Source of the DNA: Algibacter marinivivus
GTDB lineage: Bacteria; Bacteroidota; Bacteroidia; Flavobacteriales; Flavobacteriaceae
Reading direction: 5' to 3'
Assembly (NCBI RefSeq): GCF_003143755.1
Contig: NZ_QFRI01000003.1
Location: forward strand, 124,001-188,000
Length of the DNA stretch: 64,000 bases
In this document: piece after piece, positions 15,269-25,487 of the stretch
Layout: each line of letters opens with the position of its first letter
Numbering within the stretch: position 1 is the first letter of the stretch
Made by a program: the position numbers and the translations under genes
The notes under the pieces: generated by a model
What the model was told of the DNA's origin: nothing
The model's database searches: none
What the model saw: only the letters and a program-made list of their open reading frames with translations

Positions 15269-17782
15269 CTAAACCCATTGCTTCGGCATCTTCTGTCCTC
15301 TCATCGGAACAAACTCAATGTTATCATCCGTATCATCAGAATTCACAAAATGTTTAAAACGTTTCATCATTTCAGGGTTTTCAATAGCCTCTTTCCATTC
15401 ACACTCATACCTATTTACCAATCCTTGCATTTCCTGTTCTAATTCTTCAGCAATACCTAACGAATCTTCAATAACTACTTGTTTTAGGTAATCAATACCA
15501 CCTTCCAATTTATCCAACCAAGGTGCGGTTCTAACCAACGGACCAGCAGTTCGTATATAATACATTAAAAATCTGTCTAAGTATTTCACAACCGTTTCAT
15601 CATCCAATTGTTCAGCTAATAAAACAGCATGCTTTGGTGTAGCACCACCATTTCCGCAAACATATAAATTCCAACCACCATCAACAGCAATCAATCCAAA
15701 GTCTTTTCCACGTGCCTCAGCACATTCTCTAATACATCCAGAAACACCACCTTTTAGTTTATGTGGCGAACGTAAGCCTCTATACCTATTTTCAATATCT
15801 ATGGCAAACGTTACGCTTTCGTGCATACCGTATCTACACCATGTAGACCCAACACAACTTTTTACAGTTCTTAAAGATTTTCCGTAAGCATGTCCACTTT
15901 CAAAACCTGCATCAATCAATTCTTTCCAAATTAATGGTAATTCATGAATCTGCGCACCAAATAAATCAATACGTTGTCCGCCAGTAATTTTTGTATATAA
16001 ATCGTATTTCTTAGCAACCTCTCCAATCACAATTAGTTGCTGCGGCGTAATCTCACCACCCGCAACTCTTGGCACTACAGAATACGTTCCGTTACGCTGA
16101 ATATTTGCTAAAAATCTATCATTAGTATCTTGTATGGTAGGCTGTCTGTTTGCTGTTTCCATAGTAATGGTCGCAAAAATTGATGCTACTAAAGGCTTAC
16201 AGGTTTCGCAACCATGACCCTCACCAAACAAATCTAGTGCCTCTTGATAATTAGGAACTTTATTGATTTTTATTAAATCGTAAAGCTCTTGTCTACTAAA
16301 GTTAAAGTGCTCACAAACCACCTCTTTAACCTCTTTCCCTAAAGATTTTAAGGTTTCATTTACCAAGTCAGTCACCATTGGTTTACAACCTCCACAACCC
16401 GATGTGGCTTTTGTTTTTGTAACCACATCTCCAAATGTTGTACAATCACCTTCGGTAATCGAACAACAGATATCACCCTTACTCACACTCTCACAAGAAC
16501 ATACTTGTGCATCATCTGGTAAGTCTAAAACACTTCCAAAAGATGAACCACCTTCACTTGCTGGCAATATTAATTGTGATGGATCTTCAGGAATAGCCAT
16601 CCCATTCAGATATACTTGATGCAACATGTTATAATCTGCTGCATCACCAACTAAAATACCTCCTAGTAAAGATTTACCATCAAGACTTACATTTATTCTT
16701 TTATATAAATGCTGTGTTTTATTTTCAAAAATGATGGAATGTCCTTTTGCAGCAGGCATAAATGGCTCTCCAAAACTAGCCACATCTACTCCAATTAATT
16801 TTAATTTAGTAGACATATCAATATCTGCTGGCATAACCGTATCTGTATGTCCTATAATCTGTTCAACAGCTACTGCAGCCATATCATAACCAGGAGCAAC
16901 TAAGCCATATATCATTTGATTATATAAGGCAATTTCACCAATAGCATAAATATTTTCATCTGAAGTTTTCATGGTGTTGTCAACCACAATACCCCCACGA
17001 ACCCCAACTTCTAAACCACAAGCACGTCCTAGTTCATCTCTTGGACGAATACCTGCCGAAATAACAAGCATATCTACATCCAGCATATCATCCTCTCCAA
17101 ACTCCATTCCTATGATATACTTATCACCTAAAATCTGATTGGTTGCTTTACTTAAGTGAATATTTAAACCAATAGATTCTAATTTTAATTTTAAAACCTG
17201 AGAACTTCTAGAGTCTAATTGCCTTGGCATTAACTTAGGTGCAAACTCCACAATATGTGGTTCTAAGCCCATATCCATAACCGCCTTACCAGCTTCTAAA
17301 CCTAACAAACCACCACCTAAAACTGCGCCTCTTGCATTTGGTTTTAATTCTCTAAGCTTAGCAGCGTAAGCTAACATGCCTTCTAAATCTTCAATAGTTC
17401 TATATACAAATACGCCCTCTTTTTCAACACCTTTAATTGGTGGTACAAAAGGCGAAGATCCTGTTGCTAATACCAAATAATCATAAGAAAACTCACGGTC
17501 TTTTGCAGTTGTAATTGTTTTTGCGGTTCTATTAATATCAGCCACACGTTCATTGGTAACTAAATCAATACCGTTTTCACCATACCACTCTGCTGGAGCC
17601 ATTTCTAAAGCTTTCGCATCTTGATTCTCAAAAAACTCACTCAAGTGAACTCTATCATAAGCTGGTCTTGGTTCTTCACCAAACACTGTAATTTTAAAAT
17701 CTTTGCTTTCAGCTTTTTCTACAAATTTTTCACAAAACTTATAACCAACCATGCCGTTTCCAACAACAATAATGTTCTTCAT
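15269..17782 (-). CDS. nirB: NAD(P)H nitrite reductase large subunit
   Basis: 837 aa from the ATG at 17782. Seven more in-frame codons exist upstream, but KNIIVVGNGMVGYKF is the normal beginning. Residues 1-~400: FAD/NAD(P)H domains (GNGMVG, then LATGSSPFVPP, VLGGGLLGLE). BFD-like 2Fe-2S region: VCSCESVSKGDICCSI, then SGCGGCKPMV. The C-terminal part is the sirohaem/4Fe-4S catalytic domain with Cys643-x5-Cys649 and Cys683-x3-Cys687. It reduces nitrite to ammonium with NirD. It is the first gene of the nirB-nirD-DUF4202-kinase series, and its promoter carries three TACGTA motifs. Confidence 0.96.
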   Translation of the reverse strand: MKNIIVVGNGMVGYKFCEKFVEKAESKDFKITVFGEEPRPAYDRVHLSEFFENQDAKALEMAPAEWYGENGIDLVTNERVADINRTAKTITTAKDREFSYDYLVLATGSSPFVPPIKGVEKEGVFVYRTIEDLEGMLAYAAKLRELKPNARGAVLGGGLLGLEAGKAVMDMGLEPHIVEFAPKLMPRQLDSRSSQVLKLKLESIGLNIHLSKATNQILGDKYIIGMEFGEDDMLDVDMLVISAGIRPRDELGRACGLEVGVRGGIVVDNTMKTSDENIYAIGEIALYNQMIYGLVAPGYDMAAVAVEQIIGHTDTVMPADIDMSTKLKLIGVDVASFGEPFMPAAKGHSIIFENKTQHLYKRINVSLDGKSLLGGILVGDAADYNMLHQVYLNGMAIPEDPSQLILPASEGGSSFGSVLDLPDDAQVCSCESVSKGDICCSITEGDCTTFGDVVTKTKATSGCGGCKPMVTDLVNETLKSLGKEVKEVVCEHFNFSRQELYDLIKINKVPNYQEALDLFGEGHGCETCKPLVASIFATITMETANRQPTIQDTNDRFLANIQRNGTYSVVPRVAGGEITPQQLIVIGEVAKKYDLYTKITGGQRIDLFGAQIHELPLIWKELIDAGFESGHAYGKSLRTVKSCVGSTWCRYGMHESVTFAIDIENRYRGLRSPHKLKGGVSGCIRECAEARGKDFGLIAVDGGWNLYVCGNGGATPKHAVLLAEQLDDETVVKYLDRFLMYYIRTAGPLVRTAPWLDKLEGGIDYLKQVVIEDSLGIAEELEQEMQGLVNRYECEWKEAIENPEMMKRFKHFVNSDDTDDNIEFVPMRGQKMPKQWV

Positions 17783-17785
17783 AAT

Positions 17786-17855
17786 TACGTATTTAAAAAA
17801 CAAAACTAAGTATTTATACGTATTTTTGAATCTAATTATCTAAGAAATTTACGTA
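17786..17855 (-). promoter_or_regulatory. nirB promoter with three TACGTA sites
   Basis: TAGTTTTG (minus strand 17808 to 17801) is a perfect -7 box and leaves a leader of about 13 nt to the ATG at 17782. TACGTA is at 17786-17791, 17817-17822 and 17850-17855, that is at intervals of 31 and 33 bp, about three helical turns. Three copies in 70 bp of this AT-rich DNA are far more than expected by chance. Confidence 0.6.
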
Positions 17856-17939
17856 GTAAGGCAATTATTATCAATTTCACAAATTGAGCAACTAATAATT
17901 ATTTATAAAGAAATTTTGGGATAAGTTTTTACTGAAAAT

Positions 17940-20234
17940 TTAAACTTTTGTAACCGTTATTCTCACACTCTTTGAAGCTGGTGTTTTAGCTGTGTGAGCG
18001 AAACTATCCAAGGGAACCAATACATTCGTTTCAGGAAAATACGTTGCACAACAATTTTTAGGAATATCATAACCCACTACTACAAAATTATTTGCTTCTC
18101 TAGTAACGCTATTATATTCAGATTTAAGGTTTACAACATCATGTGTATCTAAACTACGTAGTTTCATGTCTTCTCTATTCATAAAAATAACACGTCGCTC
18201 ATTAAAAACACCGCGATATCTATCATCTAATCCATAAATAGTTGTATTAAATTGATCGTGACTTCTAATCGTCATCATAATCAATTCATTTTCTTTTAAT
18301 TTCCAATTTGGTAATTTATTAGCTGTAAAATTTGCTTTTCCTGTCTTGGTTTTAAATTCTCGAACACGAGCTCCATTGGGCAAATAAAAGCCCGAAGGCT
18401 GTTTTAGCTTTTGATTATAATTTGCAAACCCTGAAACAACTTCTGCAATATCATCTCTTACTAGATTATAATCATCTTTATATTGCAACCAATTTACTTT
18501 AGACTTTTCTTTTAAAGTCGCATTTGCAATACCACAAACTACGGCAACTTCACTAATTAAAGCCTCTGAACAAGGTTCTAAAATACCCTTTGTAGATGAG
18601 ACCACACCCATAGAGTTTTCAACACTCTGAGTTTGTACACCTGTTTTTTGATAATCCTTTTCTGCTCTACCTAAACATGGTAAAATCAATGCTTCTTTGC
18701 CAGTAACCAAATGCGAACGGTTTAATTTAGTACTTACATGCACCGTTAAATTACAATTTGCCATAGCCTGCGCAGAATACGCTGTGTCTGGAACAGCAGA
18801 AATGAAGTTACCTCCAAGTCCAAAAAACACTTTAGCTTTCTTCTCATACATCGCTTTAATTGCTTCAATAACACTATAGCCATGTTTAGTAGAAGGTTTA
18901 AAACCGTATTTAGCTTCAATTTTATCTAAAAAGGCTTGAGGTGCAGATTCCCAAATACCAACGGTTCTATCACCTTGCACATTTGAATGTCCTCGAACTG
19001 GGCAAGTTCCAGCGCCTTCTTTTCCAATACTCCCTTTAAGCAATAATAAATTTACAAGCTCTCGGATATTATCTACTGCATTTTCATGCTGTGTCAATCC
19101 CATAGCCCAACAAATAATAATTTTTTCCTTGTTAAGGACTAATTCAAAAACCTCATCAAAAGTTTTTCTTGAAACTCCAGAGGCTCCTAAACATTCATTA
19201 AAATCGTAAGTTTTTAAATCTGAAATAAAATCTTCTAGTCCATCAGTATGTTCATTTATAAATTCCTTATCAAACACGCTTCCAGTCTCTTCTTCTTTTT
19301 CTAATAATTTTAGTAATAGCGCTTTAAAAAAAGCCACATCACCATTAATAGTAATTGGCACAAAAACATCAGATAGTTTTGTACCTCCAGTTAGCATTTT
19401 AATTGGATTCTGAGGATTAGTAAACTTCATTAAACCAGCTTCGGGCAATGGATTAATGGCTACAATTTTACCACCATTTTTCTTTGTTTTTTCTAAAGCT
19501 GAAAGCATTCTTGGATGATTTGTTGCTGGGTTTTGCCCCACAACCATCACTAATTCTGCTTTATATAAATCATCTAAAATGACTGAACCTTTTCCAATAC
19601 CTAAGGTTTCAGATAGTGCACTTCCACTGGTTTCATGACACATATTGGAACAATCTGGAAGGTTAGCTGTTCCAAACTCTCTAACAAACAATTGATATAA
19701 GAAAGCTGCTTCATTAGTCGTTCTTCCAGAAGTATAAAACACCGCTTCATCTGGATTATCTAGAGCATTTAAATGATCTGCTACTTTCTTAAAAGCGTCT
19801 TCCCAACTTATGGGTTGATAATGAGTAGCACCTTCAGGTAAATACATAGGTTCTGCTAAACGCCCTGACTTTCCAATTTCAAAATCAGATAAACTTGCTA
19901 AATCATCAACAGCATTGTTTTTAAAAAAATCACGCCAAATCAACTTACTTTGCATTTCCTCTGCCATGGCTTTCATACCATTTTCGCAATATTCTCCAAG
20001 TGAAGAACGCTCATCATCTGGATCTGGCCATGCGCAACCTGGACAATCAAAACCACCTTTCTGATTCATTTTTATTGCTAACTTAAATGCATCAGTAACA
20101 TTCATGTATTTCGACACTTGACCAATAGAGTTTTTAATAGCAGAAAACCCAACGCTATTTTCTGGACGTTGGGTTATTTTTATTTTTAAAAACTCTTCTG
20201 ATGTTTTAGCCTTTTCTTTTGGCGATAAACTCAT
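17940..20234 (-). CDS. FdhF/YdeP-family molybdopterin oxidoreductase
   Basis: 764 aa. The N-terminal hallmark of the YdeP branch, GGFDCPGCAWPDP, is present near residue 60, in place of the four-cysteine cluster motif of ordinary formate dehydrogenases. Later come SNMCHETSG, VVGQNPATNHPRML, WAMGLTQHENAV, GTCPVRGHSNVQGDRT and the cofactor-tail segment MMTIRSHDQFNTTIYG. These are molybdopterin-binding signatures. The substrate of this family is not established. It begins 15 bp after the Ior-type large subunit gene, so it is the third gene of that operon. It has no signal peptide and is probably cytoplasmic. Confidence 0.88.
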   Translation of the reverse strand: MSLSPKEKAKTSEEFLKIKITQRPENSVGFSAIKNSIGQVSKYMNVTDAFKLAIKMNQKGGFDCPGCAWPDPDDERSSLGEYCENGMKAMAEEMQSKLIWRDFFKNNAVDDLASLSDFEIGKSGRLAEPMYLPEGATHYQPISWEDAFKKVADHLNALDNPDEAVFYTSGRTTNEAAFLYQLFVREFGTANLPDCSNMCHETSGSALSETLGIGKGSVILDDLYKAELVMVVGQNPATNHPRMLSALEKTKKNGGKIVAINPLPEAGLMKFTNPQNPIKMLTGGTKLSDVFVPITINGDVAFFKALLLKLLEKEEETGSVFDKEFINEHTDGLEDFISDLKTYDFNECLGASGVSRKTFDEVFELVLNKEKIIICWAMGLTQHENAVDNIRELVNLLLLKGSIGKEGAGTCPVRGHSNVQGDRTVGIWESAPQAFLDKIEAKYGFKPSTKHGYSVIEAIKAMYEKKAKVFFGLGGNFISAVPDTAYSAQAMANCNLTVHVSTKLNRSHLVTGKEALILPCLGRAEKDYQKTGVQTQSVENSMGVVSSTKGILEPCSEALISEVAVVCGIANATLKEKSKVNWLQYKDDYNLVRDDIAEVVSGFANYNQKLKQPSGFYLPNGARVREFKTKTGKANFTANKLPNWKLKENELIMMTIRSHDQFNTTIYGLDDRYRGVFNERRVIFMNREDMKLRSLDTHDVVNLKSEYNSVTREANNFVVVGYDIPKNCCATYFPETNVLVPLDSFAHTAKTPASKSVRITVTKV

Positions 20235-20249
20235 TTGATTTATGTTTTT

Positions 20250-22466
20250 TTATCCTACAACTTTTTCTAATACCATATTACTCATATATGGCTGTTTGTA
20301 AAGTCGTTTTCCTGTTGCAGCATAAACAGCATTAGCAATTGCAGCTCCAATAGGCGGGAAAGTAGGTTCGCCAAGGCCAGTTGGATCTATATCGCTTTCA
20401 ACAAAATGCACATCAACTTGTGGTGTTTGTCCCATTCTAATTAATTGGTACGCATTAAAATTATTAGATTGAGGGATTCCATCTTTAAAACTAAAATCGC
20501 TATACATAGTATGACCTATCCCATCAATAACACCGCCTTTTATTTGATTTAAAGCACCTAACGGGTTTACGACTATACCACAATCTACAGCACAAGTTAC
20601 TTTCTCTACTATTGGAATTCCATTTTTCATTCTTATATCAGCAACCTCAGCTACGTGTGTGTTATGACAATAATAAACTGAAAAACCTTGATACACACCA
20701 TCTTTTGATTTACCCCAATTTGATTTCTCAACTGCAAGCTTAATAACGCCTTGTAATCTATCCGGGCTATATTCAATATTAGGTTCAGGATTATTTTTTG
20801 CGTTTTCTAATAAATCCATATGCAATTGAATTCTATCTACCTCTAAAGCTTCAGCAAGCTCATCGAAAAAACTTTGTTCTGCACTAGCTAAAAAATTAGT
20901 ATACGGAGCTCTCCAAGCTCCAGTGGTGATATTACTCTTGTAATTGGCTGTATCAACTTGATAATTATCAATGGCTGCAGCTGGAAAGAAATTTGGTATT
21001 AATCCATACATATTACCATTAATAGCAGCCTCTTTTAAATGATACCCTGTTAGTTTTCCTTCTTTAATTGAAGCCGAAATTTTATATTTTATTGCTGGTC
21101 TATAGACACCTGTTGTCATATCATCTTCTCTAGTAGAGACCATTTTTACAGGTTTTTTTATTGTATTAGAAACATCTGTTGCTTCAATAATGAAATCAGA
21201 ATAAAGTCTTCTACCAAACCCCCCGCCCATTCGAGTCATTTCTACATGAACCTCTGTAATATCTCTATCCAATAAAGCTGATGCAACTTTTGCCGATTCT
21301 GCTGGTGTTTGTGTTGGACCAACTAAATGAATTTTATCCGCAGTAACATTTGCAAAAAAATTCATAGGTTCCATACAATTATGAGGCAAAAAAGGAGATT
21401 CAAAAGTTCGTTCTAAAATTTTATCAGCTTCAGCGAAAGCTTTTTTCACGTTACCGTCAGATCGTCTTGTACTAAACTTAGTACCATCTAATAAATCTAA
21501 TAATATTTTATCATGAGATTCAGTACTTTCAAGAGGTGATTCTTTTTTCCAAGTCGCCTTAATTGCATTTTTACCTTTTATTGCACTCCAAGTATTATCA
21601 GCTATAACAACAACTTTATCCGTTCCGCTAATAATTGATGTCCAACTTACATAGCCTTTTTTAATAAAATTTCTAGCATTTTCTCCAATAGTTATGACAT
21701 CCAAAACTCCTGGGATAGCTTTAGCTTCTGTTGCATCAAAAGATTCTAAAATTTCCCCAAATGCAGGTGGTCTTAAAACCGAAGCATAAACCATACCCTC
21801 TTCCTTATAATCTAAACCAAATAAAGGCTTACCAGTAACAATTTTATCTAAATCTACATTAGCTGTATTTTGTCCAATAATTGTGAAGTCTTTTGGTTTT
21901 TTCAATTCTATGTTTTCTGGAACTTCTAAAATAGCAGCTTCATTAACAACATCTCCATAACTAAAAGTCTCTCCATTTGCATTAGTAATAATACCTTCTT
22001 TTGCTGAACATTCTGAAGCATCAACACCCCATTTAGCAGCAGCAGCATTAATCAACATTTGTTTAGCTGTTGCTCCTGTTTGTCTTAATGGTAGCCAACT
22101 ATGTCTAATAGATTGACTTCCTCCTGCAACTTGACGTGCAAAATTCTTATTATCCAAAGCGCCTTGTTTAACATAAACATCACTCCATAAAACATCTAAT
22201 TCTTCAGCAATTAACATGGGCATTGATGTTTTTACACCTTGACCAATTTCAGGATTTGGAGAAAATATAGTGACTTTCCCTTCTGGGGAAATTTTTATGA
22301 AAGCATTAAAATCATTATAATTTAATTGACTTAAATCTATTGAAGGTTTCACATCAGACTTACATGCATTGAATAAGTTAAAACCTATTATCATACCACC
22401 ACTCGCTAAAGCTGATGATTTTAAGAACGATCTTCTACTGAATGTAATTTTATTTGAAGGAGTCAT
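20250..22466 (-). CDS. Molybdenum hydroxylase large subunit (isoquinoline oxidoreductase beta type), Tat-exported
   Basis: 738 aa. The N-terminus carries a textbook twin-arginine signal, SRRSFLK followed by a hydrophobic stretch, so the folded enzyme is probably moved to the periplasm. Conserved parts include NPEIGQGVKTSMPMLIAEELD, GGSQSIRHSW, EPMNFFANV, MGGGFGRRLYSDF, WRAPYTN and PIGAAIANAVYAATGKR, typical of the IorB group of the xanthine dehydrogenase family. The native substrate is unknown and could be an aldehyde or N-heterocycle. The 2Fe-2S partner is encoded 19 bp upstream. Confidence 0.9.
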   Translation of the reverse strand: MTPSNKITFSRRSFLKSSALASGGMIIGFNLFNACKSDVKPSIDLSQLNYNDFNAFIKISPEGKVTIFSPNPEIGQGVKTSMPMLIAEELDVLWSDVYVKQGALDNKNFARQVAGGSQSIRHSWLPLRQTGATAKQMLINAAAAKWGVDASECSAKEGIITNANGETFSYGDVVNEAAILEVPENIELKKPKDFTIIGQNTANVDLDKIVTGKPLFGLDYKEEGMVYASVLRPPAFGEILESFDATEAKAIPGVLDVITIGENARNFIKKGYVSWTSIISGTDKVVVIADNTWSAIKGKNAIKATWKKESPLESTESHDKILLDLLDGTKFSTRRSDGNVKKAFAEADKILERTFESPFLPHNCMEPMNFFANVTADKIHLVGPTQTPAESAKVASALLDRDITEVHVEMTRMGGGFGRRLYSDFIIEATDVSNTIKKPVKMVSTREDDMTTGVYRPAIKYKISASIKEGKLTGYHLKEAAINGNMYGLIPNFFPAAAIDNYQVDTANYKSNITTGAWRAPYTNFLASAEQSFFDELAEALEVDRIQLHMDLLENAKNNPEPNIEYSPDRLQGVIKLAVEKSNWGKSKDGVYQGFSVYYCHNTHVAEVADIRMKNGIPIVEKVTCAVDCGIVVNPLGALNQIKGGVIDGIGHTMYSDFSFKDGIPQSNNFNAYQLIRMGQTPQVDVHFVESDIDPTGLGEPTFPPIGAAIANAVYAATGKRLYKQPYMSNMVLEKVVG

Positions 22467-22485
22467 TGTTTTCTATTTAGGTTGA

Positions 22486-22947
22486 TTAACTTATTTTTTT
22501 AGAGGCTACTTTTACTGCTTCTTCAATACTATTATACGCAGCACATCTACAAATATTTCCATGCATAGCATTTCTAATTTCTGAGTCAGAAGGATTTGGA
22601 TTACTCTTCAAAAATGCTGAAGCTGTCATGATTTGTCCTGCTTGACAATATCCACATTGTGGCACATCAACTTCTTCCCAAGCTTCTTGTACAGGATGAT
22701 CTCCATTCTCAGAAAGCCCTTCAATAGTTGTAATATTCATACCTTCGGCTTGTGACACTTGAAGTAAACAACTTCTCATGGCATTTCCATCTACATGAAT
22801 TGTACATGCACCACATTGACCAATACCACAGCCAAATTTAGTACCTACCATGTCTAGTTTATCTCTCAACACCCATAATAAAGGCGTATCCATATCTGTT
22901 TCTACAGTATGGGTTTTATTGTTAATTTTTAAGTTGAATGTTGGCAT
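22486..22947 (-). CDS. 2Fe-2S small subunit of the molybdenum hydroxylase
   Basis: 153 aa, the usual length of IorA/CoxS-type subunits. The plant-ferredoxin-like cluster motif FGCGIGQCGACTIH with a later RSC, and the second helical cluster motif CGYCQAGQ followed by NICRCAAYN, are both complete. It transfers electrons from the Mo subunit encoded next. It has no signal peptide; the Tat-tagged large subunit would carry it across the membrane. First gene of a three-gene operon ending in the YdeP-like enzyme. The 111 bp to the divergent transporter gene hold the promoters of both; no clear -7 box was found. Confidence 0.93.
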   Translation of the reverse strand: MPTFNLKINNKTHTVETDMDTPLLWVLRDKLDMVGTKFGCGIGQCGACTIHVDGNAMRSCLLQVSQAEGMNITTIEGLSENGDHPVQEAWEEVDVPQCGYCQAGQIMTASAFLKSNPNPSDSEIRNAMHGNICRCAAYNSIEEAVKVASKKIS

Positions 22948-23058
22948 GGATATAATTTTAATTGAATTCTTACTAAAAATACAAAAAAATAAAAGTTATT
23001 TTTAAAGAATAAATTCATTTAACATGGTTTTAATAAAATCAGGTTTAAAAATAACTGG

Positions 23059-24528
23059 ATGATAAGTTCAAAACGTATAGGGCTGTTTCTTGGCCCAATT
23101 TTATATATTTCAATTCGGCTTTTCTTTTCTCCTGAAGGACTATCAAATGAGGCAAATGGTATTTTAGCATCTACCGTTTGGATTGCTATTTGGTGGATTA
23201 CGGAAGCTATCCCTATTGCTGCCACAGCCTTATTACCTATTGTGCTATTCCCGCTTTCTGGGAGTTTGGATATTGGAACTACAACCGCATCATTTGGTCA
23301 TAAGTTTGTGTTTTTATATTTAGGCGGATTTATAATTGCCATCGCTATTGAGAAATGGAATTTACATAAACGAATAGCGCTTAACATTATCAATATTATT
23401 GGGTCAAACATTCAAAAAATTATTTTGGGCTTTATGATGGCTACTGCGTTTTTATCAATGTGGATATCAAATACAGCAACTTCAGTAATGATGCTTCCAA
23501 TAGGCATTGCCATAATCAAACAGTTGAAAGACAACCCGAAAACAGATAAAAACGAGAATTTAATCTTTGGAAAAGCACTTATGCTCGCAATTGCCTACAG
23601 TGCATCTATTGGTGGTATTGCCACATTAATTGGAACCCCACCAAATTTGGTTTTAGCAGGTGTTGTTTCTGAAACTTATGGCTATGAAATAACATTTTCT
23701 CAATGGTTTATATTTGGATTTCCTATTTCGGTTATTTTATTGATTATTTGTTGGAAGTATTTAACTGCATTCGCTTTTACATTTAAACAAAAAGAATTCC
23801 CTGGCGGAAAGCAAGAAATAAAACGGTTATTAAAATCTCTAGGAAAAATGAGTTTTGAAGAGAAAATTGTTGCTATTGTTTTTGCAGCAACAGCATTTTG
23901 TTGGATAACACGCTCATTTCTATTGAAAAAAATATTACCACAAATTGATGACACCATAATTGCCATTTTATTTGCTTTAGTCCTGTTTTTAATTCCTTCA
24001 AAAACCAAGCATAAAAAAATAATTTCATGGAGAGACACCAAAGATTTGCCTTGGGGTATCATTCTTTTATTTGGTGGTGGTATGGCACTTGCAAAAGGTT
24101 TTGAAACGAGTGGATTAGCATTGTGGATAGGAAACCAAATGACATCACTTGCTGGTGTAAGTACTATCATTTTGATTTTATTATTAATTGCTGCTGTTAA
24201 TTTTCTAACAGAAATCACATCAAATCTAGCCACTACAGCAATGCTTTTACCCGTTTTAGCGCCTATGGCTTTAACTATAGATATTCATCCGTTTATTCTA
24301 ATGGTTGGTGCTGCAGTAGCGGCGTCATGTGCATTTATGCTTCCTGTTGCTACGCCTCCAAATGCTGTGGTTTTTGGTTCTGGTTATTTGCGTATTCCAG
24401 ATATGGTAAGTAAAGGGATAGTTATGAATATTATATCAATAATAATACTAACGCTATTTGTATATTTTGTACTTCCTGAATTATGGAATATTGTTATTGA
24501 AGGTTTTCCTGAGAGCCTCAAAAACTAG
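23059..24528 (+). CDS. SLC13/DASS family sodium-coupled anion transporter
   Basis: 489 aa with about 12 hydrophobic spans. The DASS signature SNTATSVMMLPIGIAII is near residue 135, and a second NFLTEITSNLATTAMLLPV-like motif is near residue 375, as expected from the two inverted repeats. GTPPNLVLAG and ATPPNAVVFGSGY complete the substrate and sodium sites. Family members take up C4-dicarboxylates, citrate, sulfate or phosphate; the substrate cannot be told here. Its TAG stop shares the 4-bp CTAG with the stop of the convergent gene. Confidence 0.9.
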   Translation: MISSKRIGLFLGPILYISIRLFFSPEGLSNEANGILASTVWIAIWWITEAIPIAATALLPIVLFPLSGSLDIGTTTASFGHKFVFLYLGGFIIAIAIEKWNLHKRIALNIINIIGSNIQKIILGFMMATAFLSMWISNTATSVMMLPIGIAIIKQLKDNPKTDKNENLIFGKALMLAIAYSASIGGIATLIGTPPNLVLAGVVSETYGYEITFSQWFIFGFPISVILLIICWKYLTAFAFTFKQKEFPGGKQEIKRLLKSLGKMSFEEKIVAIVFAATAFCWITRSFLLKKILPQIDDTIIAILFALVLFLIPSKTKHKKIISWRDTKDLPWGIILLFGGGMALAKGFETSGLALWIGNQMTSLAGVSTIILILLLIAAVNFLTEITSNLATTAMLLPVLAPMALTIDIHPFILMVGAAVAASCAFMLPVATPPNAVVFGSGYLRIPDMVSKGIVMNIISIIILTLFVYFVLPELWNIVIEGFPESLKN

Positions 24529-25484
24529 CAATTCTCATTCACAAATTCTAATGCCCGTTTTTCATTATAATACACATTCTTTTTATCAATAAAGCCTGCG
24601 TGTCCCCCATAATTTGGCATTTCCAAATGCAAACTAGAATTTAATTTAGCTTCTTTTACTGGAAAACATTCTGGAGATAAAAACGAATCATTTAAAGCAT
24701 TGATAATTAGTGTTGGCGTTTTTATATTCTTTAAAAATTGCAAACTACTGCATTTTGTATAATAATCTAATGCATCCTCAAAACCATGTGCTTTTGCTGT
24801 ATAAATAGTATCAAAATCTGTTAGTGTTTTAATAGTGTTAAGCGTTTCAATACTTAGTAATTCAGGAAAACGCTGTTGCTTAATTTTTAATCTATTTACT
24901 AGGTGTTTTAAAAACCTATCGTGATACAATTTGTTTTTAAATGTATGCAATGCTTTTGCAGAACCTGTTAAATAACATGGTACAGAAACCGCAATTGCAG
25001 ATTTAACTTGAACAGGTACATTATCTCTTTCTCCTAGATATTTAAGAATCATGTTGGCTCCAAGGCTGATGCCTTTTAAATAGATTTCAGAATAACGTTT
25101 ATTTAAAATAGTATGTTCAATAACTGCTTCTAAATCTTCAGTAGCTCCAGAATGGTAACTTCTATATTTTAAGTTATCTTCTCCACTACAGCCTCTAAAA
25201 TTGACACAAACTGCATCAATATTATTTTCATTAAATAATTTTGCAGTTCCAGTCATGTAAGGACGTTGCCCATTCCCTTCAAGTCCATGCAATAGAATAA
25301 TAAGTTTTTTACCTTTTTCCTTTGAAAAACTCCAATCTAAATCTAAAAAGTCGCCATCACTTAAAGTAATACGTTCGCGTTCTTGCTCATGTGAAACACG
25401 TCTTACTAATCCTGAATACACCGTAGAAATAAATCCGTTTTTAAAATAAAATCGTGGTTTATACGTTGACTCAATTACTGGCAT
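24525..25484 (-). CDS. YheT-family alpha/beta hydrolase
   Basis: 319 aa. Oxyanion region LLHGLEGNGQRPYMTG, cysteine-containing NFRGCSGEDN, nucleophile elbow KGISLGANMILKYLGE (G-x-S-x-G with the catalytic Ser), acid residue in NALNDSFLSPE and His in NYGGHAGFI. These match the YheT/ABHD1-like group, which probably acts on lipid or ester substrates. No signal peptide. It begins 3 bp after the stop of the adenine deaminase gene, so the two are co-transcribed. Confidence 0.9.
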   Translation of the reverse strand: MPVIESTYKPRFYFKNGFISTVYSGLVRRVSHEQERERITLSDGDFLDLDWSFSKEKGKKLIILLHGLEGNGQRPYMTGTAKLFNENNIDAVCVNFRGCSGEDNLKYRSYHSGATEDLEAVIEHTILNKRYSEIYLKGISLGANMILKYLGERDNVPVQVKSAIAVSVPCYLTGSAKALHTFKNKLYHDRFLKHLVNRLKIKQQRFPELLSIETLNTIKTLTDFDTIYTAKAHGFEDALDYYTKCSSLQFLKNIKTPTLIINALNDSFLSPECFPVKEAKLNSSLHLEMPNYGGHAGFIDKKNVYYNEKRALEFVNENC

Positions 25485-25487
25485 ATC

